A stretch of 64,000 nucleotides of DNA, from the NCBI GenBank assembly GCA_021399435.1, contig JAJTUP010000012.1:310001-374000 (forward strand). The letters are read 5' to 3'. The notes under the pieces were generated by a model that was given only the letters and a program-made list of their open reading frames with translations, made no database searches and was not told where the DNA came from. Below, one piece after another: positions 11,782 through 23,922 of this stretch (positions within the stretch are counted from its first letter, which is position 1; each line of letters starts with the position of its first letter). A program made the position numbers and the translations under genes. The DNA is from Diaporthe sp. PMI_573. Its lineage: Eukaryota > Ascomycota > Sordariomycetes > Diaporthales > Diaporthaceae.

Positions 11782-12093
11782 ATGCCTAGGGACGCTGAAA
11801 TGTGGGTCAAGGATGCCACAACGGGAGTACTCCGCCTGGCGACGCGAGCGGAGGAACAGGAAAACCTTGGGTTTTTCCCAGAGCGCTTCCGTGCAGTGGG
11901 AACATGGATCTTTGACGAAGCCACCAAGGCCTATCGCCAGGCCACGCGGGATGAGGCACGCGAGATAAGTCATGACGAGCCCAGCAACTGGCGATATGAG
12001 CGCGAAGAACGTGAACTCGAGAGGCGCCGTCGGAGGCGGAGGAGGCACAGGCGACGAGATATGTGCAATGCCCTGGGTGTGAATCGGCTTTGA
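11782..12093 (+). CDS. Small hypothetical protein with an internal duplication and Arg-rich tail
   Basis: A 103-residue frame from ATG 11782; an in-frame ATG at 11722 would add 20 residues. I recognise no domain. It contains two similar stretches, MWVKDATTGVLRLATRAEEQ and TWIFDEATKAYRQATRDEAR, about 40 residues apart, which share the pattern W-x-x-D-(x)-A-T-x5-A-T-R-x-E. That internal repeat argues for real coding sequence. The C-terminus is a run of about 10 Arg followed by His/Arg, which could be a nuclear or nucleic-acid-binding tail. No signal peptide and no intron seen. It stands alone between two minus-strand genes. Confidence 0.4.
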   Translation: MPRDAEMWVKDATTGVLRLATRAEEQENLGFFPERFRAVGTWIFDEATKAYRQATRDEAREISHDEPSNWRYEREERELERRRRRRRRHRRRDMCNALGVNRL

Positions 12094-12641
12094 TGGATGA
12101 GAAGGGTCTGGGTGGTAGAGATGGCTCTGTCTTTTGATCTCCATAGACTATGTCAAGGCACATGTTGGGTTTGCAGGTATAATAGTTTAGATAGAATTTC
12201 GATTGAAGTTGCAGACAAAATTCAACCTCGTCGAGACGGCAGTAGGTTCAACATACGCACTGTCATTTTCATTTTGAATCAAATAATTCTGATCTGTACA
12301 GCACTGGGGGTTCAAAGCCGGGGTAGGTCTCGAGATGATATCTCAGACATAATTAGCTGCTTTAATTGTGAAATCTGGATCTTTTCCACCAACATATCTT
12401 TCCCCATAAGCTATTGTCTGGATTGAATGGTATTCGATTGGGCCAAAAGGCTTGATGGAGCCAGATCAAAGTTTTTGCTTGACAAAATAATCTAGACCGA
12501 CGTGTATCATAATAAGTTGATCAAAACATGTGTGTATACCACCCGAATTGGATGGTCAGACAGGACCAAACCTCAAGCTACCAGGAACAGACGCCCCCAA
12601 CAAATTATGTACTGGAATTTGTGCGTTAAAGAGCGGGAGAC
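12094..12641. other. AT-rich intergenic region
   Basis: About 550 bases, AT rich, no coding signal. It should hold the 3' UTRs of the small ORF and of the convergent beta-propeller gene. Confidence 0.5.
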
Positions 12642-14924
12642 TCATTCCAAGAACTCATTCGGAACAAACAGCGGCATCGAATCCTCCCACATAGAATCAG
12701 TCAACATCTGCTTATCACTACCGTCCTTCTCCATGAGCATGATCTGACCGTACGGCTGGAACGTATCGTCGTAAGTCGCGCACTCGTCCCTGAACCCATA
12801 CATGCCACTACTCCACATGATCCGGTTGTCGGCAGTCCACACGGCGTGTGCGTCGTTGGCACCGCTGGTCGTGAGCACCTGCGTGTCCGTGCCGTCCGGG
12901 TTGACAGTGCAGATCTCGAACCGGTCCGAGTACCAGCGGCCGCCGTACTCGGCGGTCCAGTTGGTCTGGCGGGTGAAGACGATCTTGGTGCCATCTGGTG
13001 ACCAGCCCGGGGTGTTGTCCCACCCGTCGGTCAGGTTCCTCACGGACTTGTCCGTCAGGTTCATGACCTTGAGCCCCAGCGGGCCGTTTTCCCAGTCCCA
13101 TGCGCGGTATACGACCTGTGTGCCGTCAGGTGAGTAGCTCGGGTACCCGGCGTTGTGGCTCCCGTCGGTGAGCTGCTCGTAGTAGCTGCCGTTGGCGGTG
13201 ACCCTGTACAGATACCCAGTGTACAGCGCGCGCTCGAAGAACCAGTAGCCTAGGCCGAAGGCGATCCATTCCTCGTCGGGGCTGAATGTCGGCTGGAAAG
13301 AACCGGCCAGACCCTGGTTGACGAAAGTAGAGTTGAGCTGGCCCGTGGAGTACGAGTCGAAAGCGAGGAAGATGTCGGAGCCATCCGGCTTGCTGTGTAC
13401 GACAGACAAGTTCTGACCCCCGGTCTGTTTGGCTGAGTACACCAGGCGGCCATTCTTCGAGAGCAACGGGAAGACATCCATGTGCCTGTATTCCCAGTCG
13501 TCCTGCCAGCTGTAAAGCTTCTTCTCCAGAGGACGGATGTCCCAGCCGGTGCGCTCATAAACGACTTGTGTACCATCGGGCGACCATGACGGGTTGCGGA
13601 CGCTGCTGACAAACTGTTTGTGTGTGCTGGTAGGCTCAGTGTAGTTAAGCCCCTCTGTTTCCACACCCTTAATCAGGTATCCCAAAGACGAATTGGTCAC
13701 CCACTGTGGTGAAAATTTGAGGCCAGATCCTGACGTGTGCTCGATACGGTCTGCGCCCGTGGCGAAGTCGACAGACACTATTTGTGACGTAGTGCTGTTG
13801 ATGGACTCAGGCCGGTGACAATTGTAGGTATCCTCGCGTGCTATCTCGTAGAAAGCAACACGGGCCCCGTCTGGTGACCAAGACGGGGTTCCCAATGAAT
13901 AACCGCTCTTGGTAGCCACTTGCCTGAAATCTGAGCCATTGGGCCTGATGGCGTAGACAGAAAGCTCTTGCGTGTGCTCCCAACCCGTCCCGTTGTTGTG
14001 GCCTGTCCAGTCCGTGTTCCGATCCGAAGAAAATACAATCCACTCGCCGTTGGGACTCCATGCCGGGCGATAGTGGCCGTCTGGACTCTCTTCGGTTGGT
14101 GCCCCCACGGTCTCAGCTGTGTTGGTCAGATTCCTGGCTTCGCCAGTTTCCAAATCCATGACCCAAATGTTGCTGATGTAACCGTTTGCAGTAGATACGT
14201 ATGCCAGCTGCGTGCCGTCTGGAGACATAACACCACCGTTTTCAAGTGATGGAGTATTCACCAACGAGGTCATCCCAGTTCCATCGACGTTCTGCTCAAT
14301 TGATGAAATCAGCGAGATTTTCCAAGAGACAACAAGCAAAAGTTGGGTGTCACGACACTTCAGGGATGCCAAAGGGACACCGAGGCATGGTCAATAGGCG
14401 GTGGCGAATAATTCGAGTGAACTTACTATGTGATAAAGATCCGCGTTCCCATCCTCCTGCTCCGACGTAAATGTGATGTATTTCCCATCTGGCGAGAAGT
14501 GTGCATGGTACTCGAAGACAGATTGGTTCGCTGGCAGTAGTGCTCGCTCGTTGCTGCCGTCAGCGTTGGCCACATAGAGTGTCGACGCAGACGGACCAAT
14601 GCGATTCCTATACCTTGATGTAAGTATTTGTCGCTATAGGGTCCAATTAAACTTATCAAGTTCAACAGACTGTCTGACATCACACAGAACTTGATTGTGG
14701 GAAGCGCTTGTTGAACCAACTTACATGAAGAAAACCCCCTTCTTGCCTTCGGCTTTCCTCCCTCGTAATTGAGTACTGGGCGCTTGAGGGAGCGGATTGG
14801 ATATTGTCTCGAGCATCTCAGATCGCGCTCCCAGTTTGTCTGCATATGGACACGCTGCCATGGCCTGGCTAGCAGCCAACCAGAAGCAGGCCACATGCCA
14901 AGATGGTATTGTCGTCCAACGCAT
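12642..14924 (-). CDS. Secreted TolB-like (PD40/WD40-like) beta-propeller protein
   Basis: Three minus-strand exons: 14924-14725, 14607-14427 and 14291-12642, 676 residues. Intron 1 (117 nt, phase 2) joins KGVFFM to NRIGPSASTLYVANADG; intron 2 (135 nt, phase 0) joins DADLYHI-type sequence to NVDGTGM. The N-terminus has a likely signal peptide ending near SQAMA, followed by CPYADK. At least eight PD40 blades are seen, each with an SPDG-type motif: FSPDGKYITF, MSPDGTQLAYV, WSPNGEWIVF, WSPDGARVAF, WSPDGTQVVY, FSPDEEWIAF, YSPDGTQVVY and WSPDGTKIVF. Many N-glycosylation sequons agree with secretion. These folds bind proteins or sugars; no catalytic domain is attached, so the function is unknown. 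Confidence 0.9.
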
Positions 14925-15977
14925 CTTGCTTGCCTTGCTCTTAGCGTGCTGGGCAACAGAGACGCAACTTTTGGCTTATCCAGGAAGGGGTTGAGAGTCC
15001 AGTGTAGCATATTCCATTCTCTAGCAGGGACAACGCCTGGCTTATATGTTGGCTCACAGGGTGCATGTATGTCTGGTTGTTGTCTGCTTCGGCCGAGCTC
15101 TCCCTCTACCTAGATATCTGCTTCGGAACTAAGGGGTGCCATGAGCCCCACAGACCCTATAGCAGACAGTTCTAGATTGGGAAAGAAATGTATGGCATAT
15201 CATATATGTTTTGTTTAGATCATGCTCGTCCTATACCGGAGAGTCTTGTCCGACTTGACAATACTCGCCGCGTGCACCATGGTTCAGCCGCGAATAAGAC
15301 GGCGGATGACACAACGGCAGTTGCTCCTGCTGGTGTCGGAAATGCGACATATCATGCACATACGTCGTCAGTGAATTGTATAACGCGCACCATAATAAAC
15401 GCATAGATTCCGCCAAATTCAAAGGGGTGTTTGTGTCGTGGCTTAGGACGCAATGCTATTTGGAAAAGAGGGTCCGCGTGGATATCGAAAATTGTCGGGT
15501 CGGGCGTCCGAGGCTATCACCGAAGCTCGAAGGCAAACCGTCACATCCACCCTTGCAGCCAAGAAAACGGCGTCGACCGGGATAGCTAACCTTTCAGGCA
15601 GTCGGACCGTCTATCAATCATTTGTTTCGTCTTCCACCAAGCATTTGGGTCGGATTGCTACTTGAGTGCGCGCCTCGGTGCGAAGGCAGCATCTGGTGGA
15701 GACGCGAGGGTCCTCAGTAATTCAACCATAGATGTGCTCAGCATAAGAACCATGCGTGGCATCTTTTTGGTGTCCACATTTGGGAGGCCAATTGAAGTGA
15801 AGTATTATCAATGAAATTAATTATATGGCCCTGCATCACCTGAGCCTACTGAAACATTGTCGTCTACAGCACACAGTAATGTGTAGGAGAATCAGACAAT
15901 GCAGCTTTGATCCGTCTCTATAGAGCTCATCTGTATTGGTTTTCTCCTGATTCCAACATCACCAACCCAAGTTATGA
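14925..15977. other. Intergenic region, no gene seen
   Basis: About 1 kb between two minus-strand genes. It holds the promoter of the beta-propeller gene and the 3' flank of the regulator-like gene. No convincing coding signal. Confidence 0.5.
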
Positions 15978-17740
15978 TCATTCATCTCCTATTGTCTTCT
16001 CTCTAACATAGGAAAGGAGCCGCTGCCCGAGTTTGGCACACGGAGGCTCAAAAATGTCGACCCAGGGCATTTGGCGAATATCTGCCATGATCTCAACCCA
16101 CGACATCGATCTCGGCTCTTTCATCTCGCTGGCTATCATTTCCATCGAGGTCGCGAGGTATTCATCACTAGGCTCACTCATGCTGCAGAGGACGAGAAGC
16201 CAAAGGCGGACGAGGCGTAGGTTGGGACTGTTCCAGACATGTTCCGCATTAGACCTGTTCGATAACATGTTGAGCAACGTTGAGATACGGGCTTCAGCAG
16301 TTCCGGGATAGGAGCGACACCTTCGCTTCACTCGTATGATCCAGATCATTGCGCCGAGCCGAAGCGCCTCCGAAATAATATCCCAGCGCGTCACTGGCTC
16401 GGACCTTGATGGTTGAACCAGCAACTGGTGAGTGACGGGATTTATGAGGAAACCCATCTGCTCTCCATTATCCCAGATACCATTACCTTTGGTCGCCAGC
16501 TCGAATCTGACAAGTGCAGCGAGCGCATTCAAATCGCCTATACAGGACATGACATTCATGAATCGCGAATCCTCGGCGTTTTCGTCGTCGATGACGCTGA
16601 GCAGCGGAGCAGGCAGTGTTTCTAGGCCTAAGTTACGGAGTTCGCTGGTTCTGGCGATGGGAGTGGATAAGGGAAATAGTGGCTCGGTGTCGTGGAGCAA
16701 TGCTGCAGTAATGTCCACCCTAAATTGGTTTGTTAGTTTCTGTAGCAAACGCCCAGCAATTGCATAGGCTATTGGTGTCGCCGAGCCATACCATGAAATC
16801 ATGAGCATCAGGTCCTGGTTGGGCCCCAAGGTAGAGATGCCACCTCGTGCCGCAATTACCAGCCATAAGCCCTTCACATGGATCATCGCCTGTTTAAAGT
16901 CCAGACTGGTGAACTGATCTCAAAATTTCAGCTGGATGGCTTCTTCGCATTGGCTCTAAGCGTCTCGGCTCTTGAGTTAAAGCTTACATTGTAGCAAACC
17001 AGTGCCAGCACCGCGTAGAGTACACTATCAGATGTCGCGCTGCTTGCATCGGAGCTGGAAAGTCTGGACTCGACGCACTGGATGGTTTCTAAAGAGCGTT
17101 CCAACCCCAGGGATCGCAGCTCTCTGGCGGATCTGCGGTATAATGGGATGAGGACGTTGGGTGAGGTGAAGATTTGCTGGTAGTGACAAAGAAAGGCGGA
17201 TTTTCTGAAGGCGAAGGGGAACCAGAAGGTATTTGTCGAGCAAGCTGTGTCCCAGTTTGTTAGGAGGCTGAAGTCGTGGAGGACATGGGCATCCTTACTG
17301 GAGCCCATTGCGTTCCTTCCTGCTACCATGATCAAGGTGAATCCATAAGCTGAAAATGAATCCTCTCCCCATTCCCTCTCAAACACGGATAATGAATGCA
17401 AGATGAGTGGCGTCGTAGTATGTAGTGCAGTATATTGCGCAGCTGTCTCTGCTACGACCAAATCCTTCGCAGGAACTTGCAAGTGGTCGGCATCTTGACT
17501 CGTCGATTTCTCACCTTGGTCGGTACTCGGCAGCGCCCCTGAAGTTTCTGCCAGGGACCATACGAAGGTGTCGAATTGATGTGGTTTTGACGGCTTCCTT
17601 CGGGACCTCCCAATGTCGACCATGAGATGACGACGGACCTTAGAGTCGATCGACCTGCTGCGAGTACGACGTTTAGTAGTAAAGTCACGAGTATCGGCAT
17701 TCAAGAAGAGGAGCCGTCTCTTCTTTGGGGGCCCATCCAT
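15978..17740 (-). CDS. Fungal transcription-factor-like protein without a zinc cluster (DUF3468-type)
   Basis: Three minus-strand exons: 17740-16988, 16889-16792 and 16719-15978, 530 residues. Intron 1 is 98 nt and phase 0. Intron 2 (16791-16720, GTATGG...AATTTAG, phase 2) is 72 nt with no in-frame stop; removing it restores LMISWVDITAALLHD, the family-like continuation. The start at 17740 (MDGPPKKRRLLFLNADTRDF) fits family members that open with a basic stretch followed by LLFVN. RTRSRSIDSKVRRHLMVDIG resembles the KVRxHxMxDIG motif of these proteins. The rest is a helical domain like the fungal-specific transcription factor region. No Cys6 cluster is present, so DNA binding is doubtful. A start at 17782 is possible. 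Confidence 0.8.
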
Positions 17741-18683
17741 TAATGATTGCTGACAAGAGGTAATCAGCGACAGATAGAGCACGATTTACTTGTGACCTCG
17801 GATTGAAGGGCGTTTGTTGGACGACAAAAACCAGTTACTAGGCTTCTAGCACAGACCGTGCGAGGAATTGGCCCAGGGAACGCTTTACAGCGGCTGAACG
17901 CAGAAATTGTTGAGTACCGATGTGATAATTGATGTCACGAGAGAAGCAAGAAATAATAAGCCATGCCAGGAAACAAATTACAACTATTCATGACGAATTC
18001 TGGTGGATCACATCCAAGACTGCGTGAAACCTTTGGGTGTATCTACAGATGACTCGGATTTCAAATCAACAGAGCAAGTAGAGCGTAAAAGATGATTGAT
18101 AATCATGCCAATAATTTCCTGCTCATCACTGGGCTCCATCGGTCCTCTTACAAGTTGCGTGACGATCCTTGCCGTTTTCGATGTACCATTTACCCTTTTC
18201 GGCGACTTGGGGCTACACTACACCGTCAGCGTCGACGTCAGACACGGCTTACACGGCGGTCCAATCGTGTGCGTTCTGATGTAGTCCTTGGTATTCAGAT
18301 TGGCACAAAGTGAATGAAACAGGCAAAAGGAAACCATTTGCCTAAGCTGCTTTGATAACACCATGAGCCTGTTGAGGCAACGTCAAAACCAAGAGACATT
18401 GCAATCGCTTCATTCATAGGCCCAGGGCAGAATGGAGCACTGAGTGTCACCTATGTACGGTCTGCATGATTGTTCAGCTTGCGAGATAATCACGATCACC
18501 AGGGACCCAATGCGTATAAATACGAGGCGAGGACCGCCGTGAATGAGAAGGGTCAAAATATGAAAAGTAGATTCATCACGACTTGCAATCTCACTATTGG
18601 CTTCCTCTTGCACGACTCGAACGCTGCACAGCTTCAATTCCACCACATCTATTGCGCCAACAGCCTCATCACCTTCGCCCACC
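17741..18683. promoter_or_regulatory. Divergent promoter region (regulator-like / GST), TATA box at 18515-18522
   Basis: About 940 bases between divergent genes. TATAAATA at 18515-18522 lies 162 bases before the GST start codon and probably serves it. No coding signal seen. Confidence 0.55.
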
Positions 18684-19743
18684 ATGAGCACAGGGAAGCA
18701 CAACATTACGCTCTACTGTGAGGGCACTCCCAACCCTCTCAAGATCTCAATTGCCCTCGAGGAACTGGGCTTGAAGTACAATGTACGACCCCATTACCGC
18801 TCCAGGTCCCCCCTTGGAAACAAAAATGAGAAGAGATCCCTGACATTAGTTCCGCATGTAACTTAGGTACGCCCAGTCAAGCTCTTTGAACACGAGCAGA
18901 AAGAGCAGTGGTACCTCGACATCAACCCCAACGGCCGCATCCCAGCCATCGTCGACACGGACGAGAACGGCCAGCAGCTCAAAATCTGGGAAAGCGGTGC
19001 CATCTTGCAGTATCTCGTAGACCGGTACGACGGGGGCCACAAGATCTCGTATCCCCGTGGGACCAAAGAGTACTGGGAGATGACAAACTGGGTAAATTGC
19101 CGAAATTTTCGCGCCTAATGTGATGAAGGGCATTTCTAACAGTTGATAGCTCTTTTGGCAGGTAAGCGGCCTCGGCCCTATGCAAGGTCAAGCCAACCAC
19201 TTTAAGAGTACGTTCCAGTTGTGCTACGGCGTTGGAACTTGGAAAGTAGAAACGGCGTTCACTGACCCGGGTTGAATTACACAGTGTCCGCTCTGGGCGA
19301 CAATCCATACGCATTGAATCGCTACGTCAACGAAACACGCCGCCTCTATCGCACCATGGACAAGGCACTCGCTGAGAACGCCAGCGGATACCTCGTTGGT
19401 GATCATCTCACAATCGCCGACATTGCCATTTGGCCATGGACCACCGCGTACAGTAAGCCCCCCCCTCCCTCAAGGGAAAAAGGCCCGACCATGTCTATAT
19501 GAAAAAAGGACTGAAGTAAAGCGCACTGCAGAGTATAGTGGTCTGTCCCAGATTGACGAGTTCCCCCACGTCAAGGAGTGGATGTACAGGCTCCTCGCGC
19601 GTCCTGGGTTCGAGAAGGGTCGCAACGTGCCGAGTCCTCATATCTACCTTCAGCTCAACGAGCTGCCGGATGAGGAACTGAAGAATATTGGGAGGGAGAG
19701 GTCGGGTTGGATTCAGGAGGCTATGAAGCGCGATGCTGAATGA
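18684..19743 (+). CDS. Glutathione S-transferase, Ure2/YfcG-like
   Basis: Five exons: 18684-18782, 18867-19091, 19150-19207, 19285-19452 and 19532-19743, giving 253 residues. Introns are 58-84 nt and all phases agree. The N-terminal thioredoxin-like domain has ITLYCEGTPNPLKISIALEE, then VRPVKLFEHEQK, INPNGRIPAIVD and WESGAILQYL, the last giving the glutathione-contacting Glu-Ser. The C-terminal helical domain has GLGPMQGQANHF, LVGDHLTIADIAIWPW (the GST N-capping box) and FPHVKEWMYRLLARPGF. Exon 3 retains a GTAAGC that resembles a donor, but it codes Val-Ser in the conserved block. The family conjugates or reduces small electrophiles with glutathione in the cytosol; the actual substrate is unknown. 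It faces the PNGase A gene tail to tail. Confidence 0.93.
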
Positions 19744-19958
19744 TCTCGGGGTTGTCTGCTATCATTGATGGCTAGGCCGTGGGTTGTGCCATGCTCGTGG
19801 CTCGACTCAGGCTTGGTATACCAAGCACGGATAACATTTTTTATTTCAATACAATGAGTTGGACGGCGATATTTATGACTGAATTGCCTCTTCACACTTT
19901 CCTCCGTGTCGAATCACAAAGTAAGAATGTGTTACTACGACAGACACAAGCTTCCAGC

Positions 19959-22061
19959 TCATGCTCCTGGTCTCAACCCAGCTCTGCCCGGAGGAACTTC
20001 GTTGCCAGCGACCCTCTCAATGTCAGATACAATCGAACCATCACTACGAACTGACACATCTCTGAAGTAGAGTTCAGTGATGCTTGTCGCCCCGCTCGTT
20101 TTCCCACCTAGCAACATCTCCTGTCCGACACTTGCGGCGGCATAACTGCCATTCTGTGCACCACCGCCCGGAAACACCAAGCGCGTGCCGGAAGCATCCT
20201 GGAAAGTCGAGAGGGATAACTCCGTGATATTTGACACAACATCAGCCGTTTTGGGCAGCACTGAGAAAACCTGCAGCCCGCTTGGGAAGACATCATCCTC
20301 GCCGACGGTCCTGCTCGTGTCTTTTGAGCGGCTGAGGATAGTGTCTGTGCGTACTGTGCCATTGGGCAAGACGAATTGCGTGGAGTTAACAACCAGGGGA
20401 TACGAAGCAGAGGATGAGAATTCGATTGCATCATCGCGGGCTGAGGAACTTGTGGCGGTCGTCTGAAATTGCACACTTGAGGTATTGCCGAAGTCGCTGA
20501 TGAAGCCTATGGCGGTGGTGGTGACATCCTGTGCCCAAGTGGTATTCACCGGGCCATTAGGGGTTATGATGGAACTTGAAATGCGAATAGAACGTGAGAC
20601 AGACACATCATACCTCAGTGTCTCGTTAGCGCCAGTTGCGTTTTGCGTGAGGCTTTGGCTGAGGGTGATGACTGGGCTAATAGCAGCAAGGGTCGGCGCA
20701 GATCCGGTTGTGATGAAAGAAGCATCATCGTCAGTCCAGACGAAGACTTTGCCAGATAATTGCCAATACCCACCCACGCCTGTGGATAGCGTTGCCGAAT
20801 TGTTACCGTCGTCGTCGAGTCCCACGACTCTAAGGGTGAAATTGTGGGGGTTGCCATCGCAAAGCACCGGCAAGAACGGCGAAATATCGATCTCGGCCTC
20901 TTTCTCGTCAAACACGTCGATCCCCACTACCGGGCTCCAGAAAGAGGGATTCAAGCCGCCTGTGAAGATTATGGGGAATGGTGCCTGAATGCCTGCCAGC
21001 TGGCCGTCAATAAACAGCTGTACCTCTCTGTACGCGGAGAAATTGCCTGACGGATTCCCAGTCGCGTTGAAAGACAGAGCCGTGGAGCTGGGAAGATTCG
21101 ACCACCAAAATTCCTCATCAATTTGGCCGCATGACTGGATGGTGAAGATGGCTTTTCTGGCATTGCGTGGGAAGTCCGTGACAATGGCTGTCGCATTGAC
21201 ATCAGCCGTGTTGAAGACACTTGGCTGTGATTCATTCAGACCCACACGCCTAGAGATCGGAATGATTTTTTCTGCGTTGGAAGAAAGACCGCCAGGGGCC
21301 TGGAAGAAAGAGACCTCTAGCGTTGTGTTGAATATCCCATCCAACTGGTATCATGCCTCACGTCAGCCTCTCGTTCAGAAACAGGTGATTCGAAGATGCC
21401 AAGTACAGAAACCATACGTTTTCATTTATCAAATTTCCAAGGTCGAAGATGACCCTCTGCGGCTCCCGCCACAGTGGCAGAAACGAGGAGACGTCTTTGA
21501 TCGCCGTGTACGTCACTCCGTTTCGGCGAGGTTGAGCAGTCGACCAACGCAAAAGCTCGGTATTCCCGAGAAAGCTGTTGAACCGTCAGAGCATATCACG
21601 GCCAAGTACGAGCGGGGATACGCTCACATGAATGAGAGTCGATCAAATTGCCTGCCAATTGTCTCGACCGTGAGATTCATGACGGCCGTGTTGCTGTCCC
21701 CCAAGCAGTCGGGCGGTGTATACCCACCCACAAAAGGTTGGTTGAAAGAGTTTGCAAAAGATCGAACAGCCAGGGTTACCTTGCACTCATCAGATGAACC
21801 TGCGCCTACAGTCGTCTCGACACCAGTGAGCGGGACCGGTCTTCCGGCCCCAACAACCTGTCCATCCCAGCCCAGGACGGGTGGAGCGACCTCAAAGACC
21901 TGTGAAACGAGGCTGGAGTTCGGGAACTGCCGCCTGCTGAGGCGGCGATCATCTGCCAGGAGTATGTCCCGTTCATAGTGGCGGTGCGAGATGGCAGCTC
22001 TCGGCGCCGGGCTTGAAGACGTTGCTAGGCCGAAGAGGAGCAGAACACAGAGCAGGAACAT
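19959..22061 (-). CDS. Secreted peptide-N4-(N-acetyl-beta-glucosaminyl)asparagine amidase A (PNGase A)
   Basis: Three minus-strand exons: 22061-21628, 21574-21418 and 21344-19959; 658 residues. Intron 1 (53 nt, phase 2) joins FDRLSF to FLGNTELLRWST; intron 2 (73 nt, phase 0) joins DLGNLINEN to LDGIFNTTLEV. The start MFLLCVLLLFGLATS is a signal peptide. Family landmarks include PPVLGWDGQVV, GGYTPPDCLGD followed by VMNLTVE, REVQLFIDGQLAGIQAPFP and IFTGGLNPSFWSPVVGID. The enzyme removes N-glycans from glycoproteins or glycopeptides by cleaving the Asn side chain amide. Many N-glycosylation sequons fit an extracellular location. No GPI or membrane anchor is seen at the C-terminus. Confidence 0.94.
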
Positions 22062-23922
22062 CGCCCGTGTTGGAGAGCAATTGGTACGAAAGGTTACCAG
22101 TTCAGATTATCCGAATCTGTGTAAGACACTCGGCACTGGAATTCAATGTCTGACGAAGGACCGCGTTGAGAGCCGGTGTGCACGACGAATACAGCTAGGT
22201 AGCTCTTTCCTTTTGTATCTGGCAGGGGATCATGACAACGGGACGAACATGTTATAAACAGCCTGTGTGATTATATGGGTAAAGCCGAAGCTTCAAATAG
22301 AAAAACCATACAAGGAGTTGGAAATTGGCTGGGCCCTCTGGCCAAAGCTTATTCGAAATTCAGATAGATTCGGTCACGTCAATCTCGCATTCAGGGGCAT
22401 CGCAATGCCGGGACTACCCTCACTCCGAATCGATCGTACCTAACTGAACAACTTGCGGAAACTCTCTCAGTTCTCGGGGGCTCCCAGAGGACACTGTTCT
22501 AATCCTTGGAACAGATCAAGTTGCTTCATCTTGCTTACACAGAAGCATATGTTCCAGGGCCTTGTGCATCATGCATTGCTCACTACCCTTGTTCCCTTGC
22601 ATTTGGCCGCCTTGGCACAACTCACCAATGCACTGGCATACAGGCTCAAATGCGAAATCTTGCGGTCGCAATAGAGTTGCCGAGTCGTCTGTGAGGTACA
22701 ATGGCCAAGGGTTCGGCCGTCACATCATCGGCTGCTATACCTCCCATCCACACCATGGATTTGGTCTCGCAATTATTCCAACACCGCGCTTCACAAAGTC
22801 ACAGATCTTATGTAGGCTAGATCCGCGTCCTTTCGGGTGACCTACAATCATCGTACTTCTAGTCATAGTGAATTGATGCACCTTTTGGCCTTGGAATCAA
22901 TTCCATGTCCTTTTCAGATCTCCACCAGTGAAGCTGGCTGTTCTTTTCTGCGAAAGGTTCTGGGTGGCAGTTTTGGCAACCTTGGAAGTTTCTCAGCCTC
23001 ATCTCTGCGTGGTCACTTTGCGACACGTTCCAAAAAAATATCGGGTTCAAAATATGGATGTGGCATGCCTTCAACTTGGATGCTGTGGAAGAGAGACGTT
23101 TTGCTCCATATGGGCTCACACTCGGGTTTGACTGGTTGATCACAAAATGTCATCAGTGTTGGAGCCAGTATCTCCTGGCATCGAACAATCAGGCAAGTGG
23201 TGAATCAAAAGCTATGGTGGGAAAGTGCGTAGTATCAGGATGTGTTGGCTTTGTTCAATGTCTCACTCGAATCTCTTCCTCACAGCAGAAATAATCAAGG
23301 GCCAGGCTTATGAGACCTCATCTGTGTTTTCATAGGACAGGAGGAGAAAAAAGAAGTTTACGGGCGAAGCCGGTGTAAAGCGCTCTTTTGCACAGATTTA
23401 TGAGCCTGTTGATCAACAGAAAGACAACATTGAAGGAAAGCAAATGTACATCTGGAATCATCCGCCATGCATTACTCTAGGTCGGCTTTGGATGTAGACT
23501 TTGTATCACTTTCGTGTAGTATTCCTTCTTTGATTCGTCTGGTACTCAAAGCAATCCTTTCTGTGTCATCGTTTCAGAAGGTTCAAGGCCACAACTTTGG
23601 ATGCCTTCCCACCTGATCAGGCGGTGGTTTATCGGATTCCAAGGTTGCCCACCCACCATCTTCCCATTTAACCCACCCCGGCACTTTATTCTTCCGCTTT
23701 CCTTGTCTCATCTGAAACCAACTGAGGTGCCATCCTTAACTTCAGGAAAAGCTGCAGGTCTTCTGGCCAGTCTGCATTTATCAGCACCTGGACAGCTTTT
23801 GCCATCCCACTTGGTGACCGCGACTCCATGAGATTTATCCTTCTGAACCTCCGTCCATGAGTGTCGCCCACCCAACTCAACAGCCACTACCTTGGCCATC
23901 CGTTTGAGGCTCAGCACTCGAG
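22062..23922. other. Long divergent intergenic region
   Basis: About 1.9 kb between divergent genes. Short open frames at 22450-23300 show no domain, no consistent splicing and no codon bias that I trust; some may be remnants of a lost gene. The last 300 bases before 23923 are pyrimidine rich, consistent with a promoter and 5' UTR. Confidence 0.45.

Noticed and set aside
22450..23300. Several short plus-strand frames that might be gene remnants
   Set aside because: No recognisable domain, no consistent frame and no splice signals linking them.
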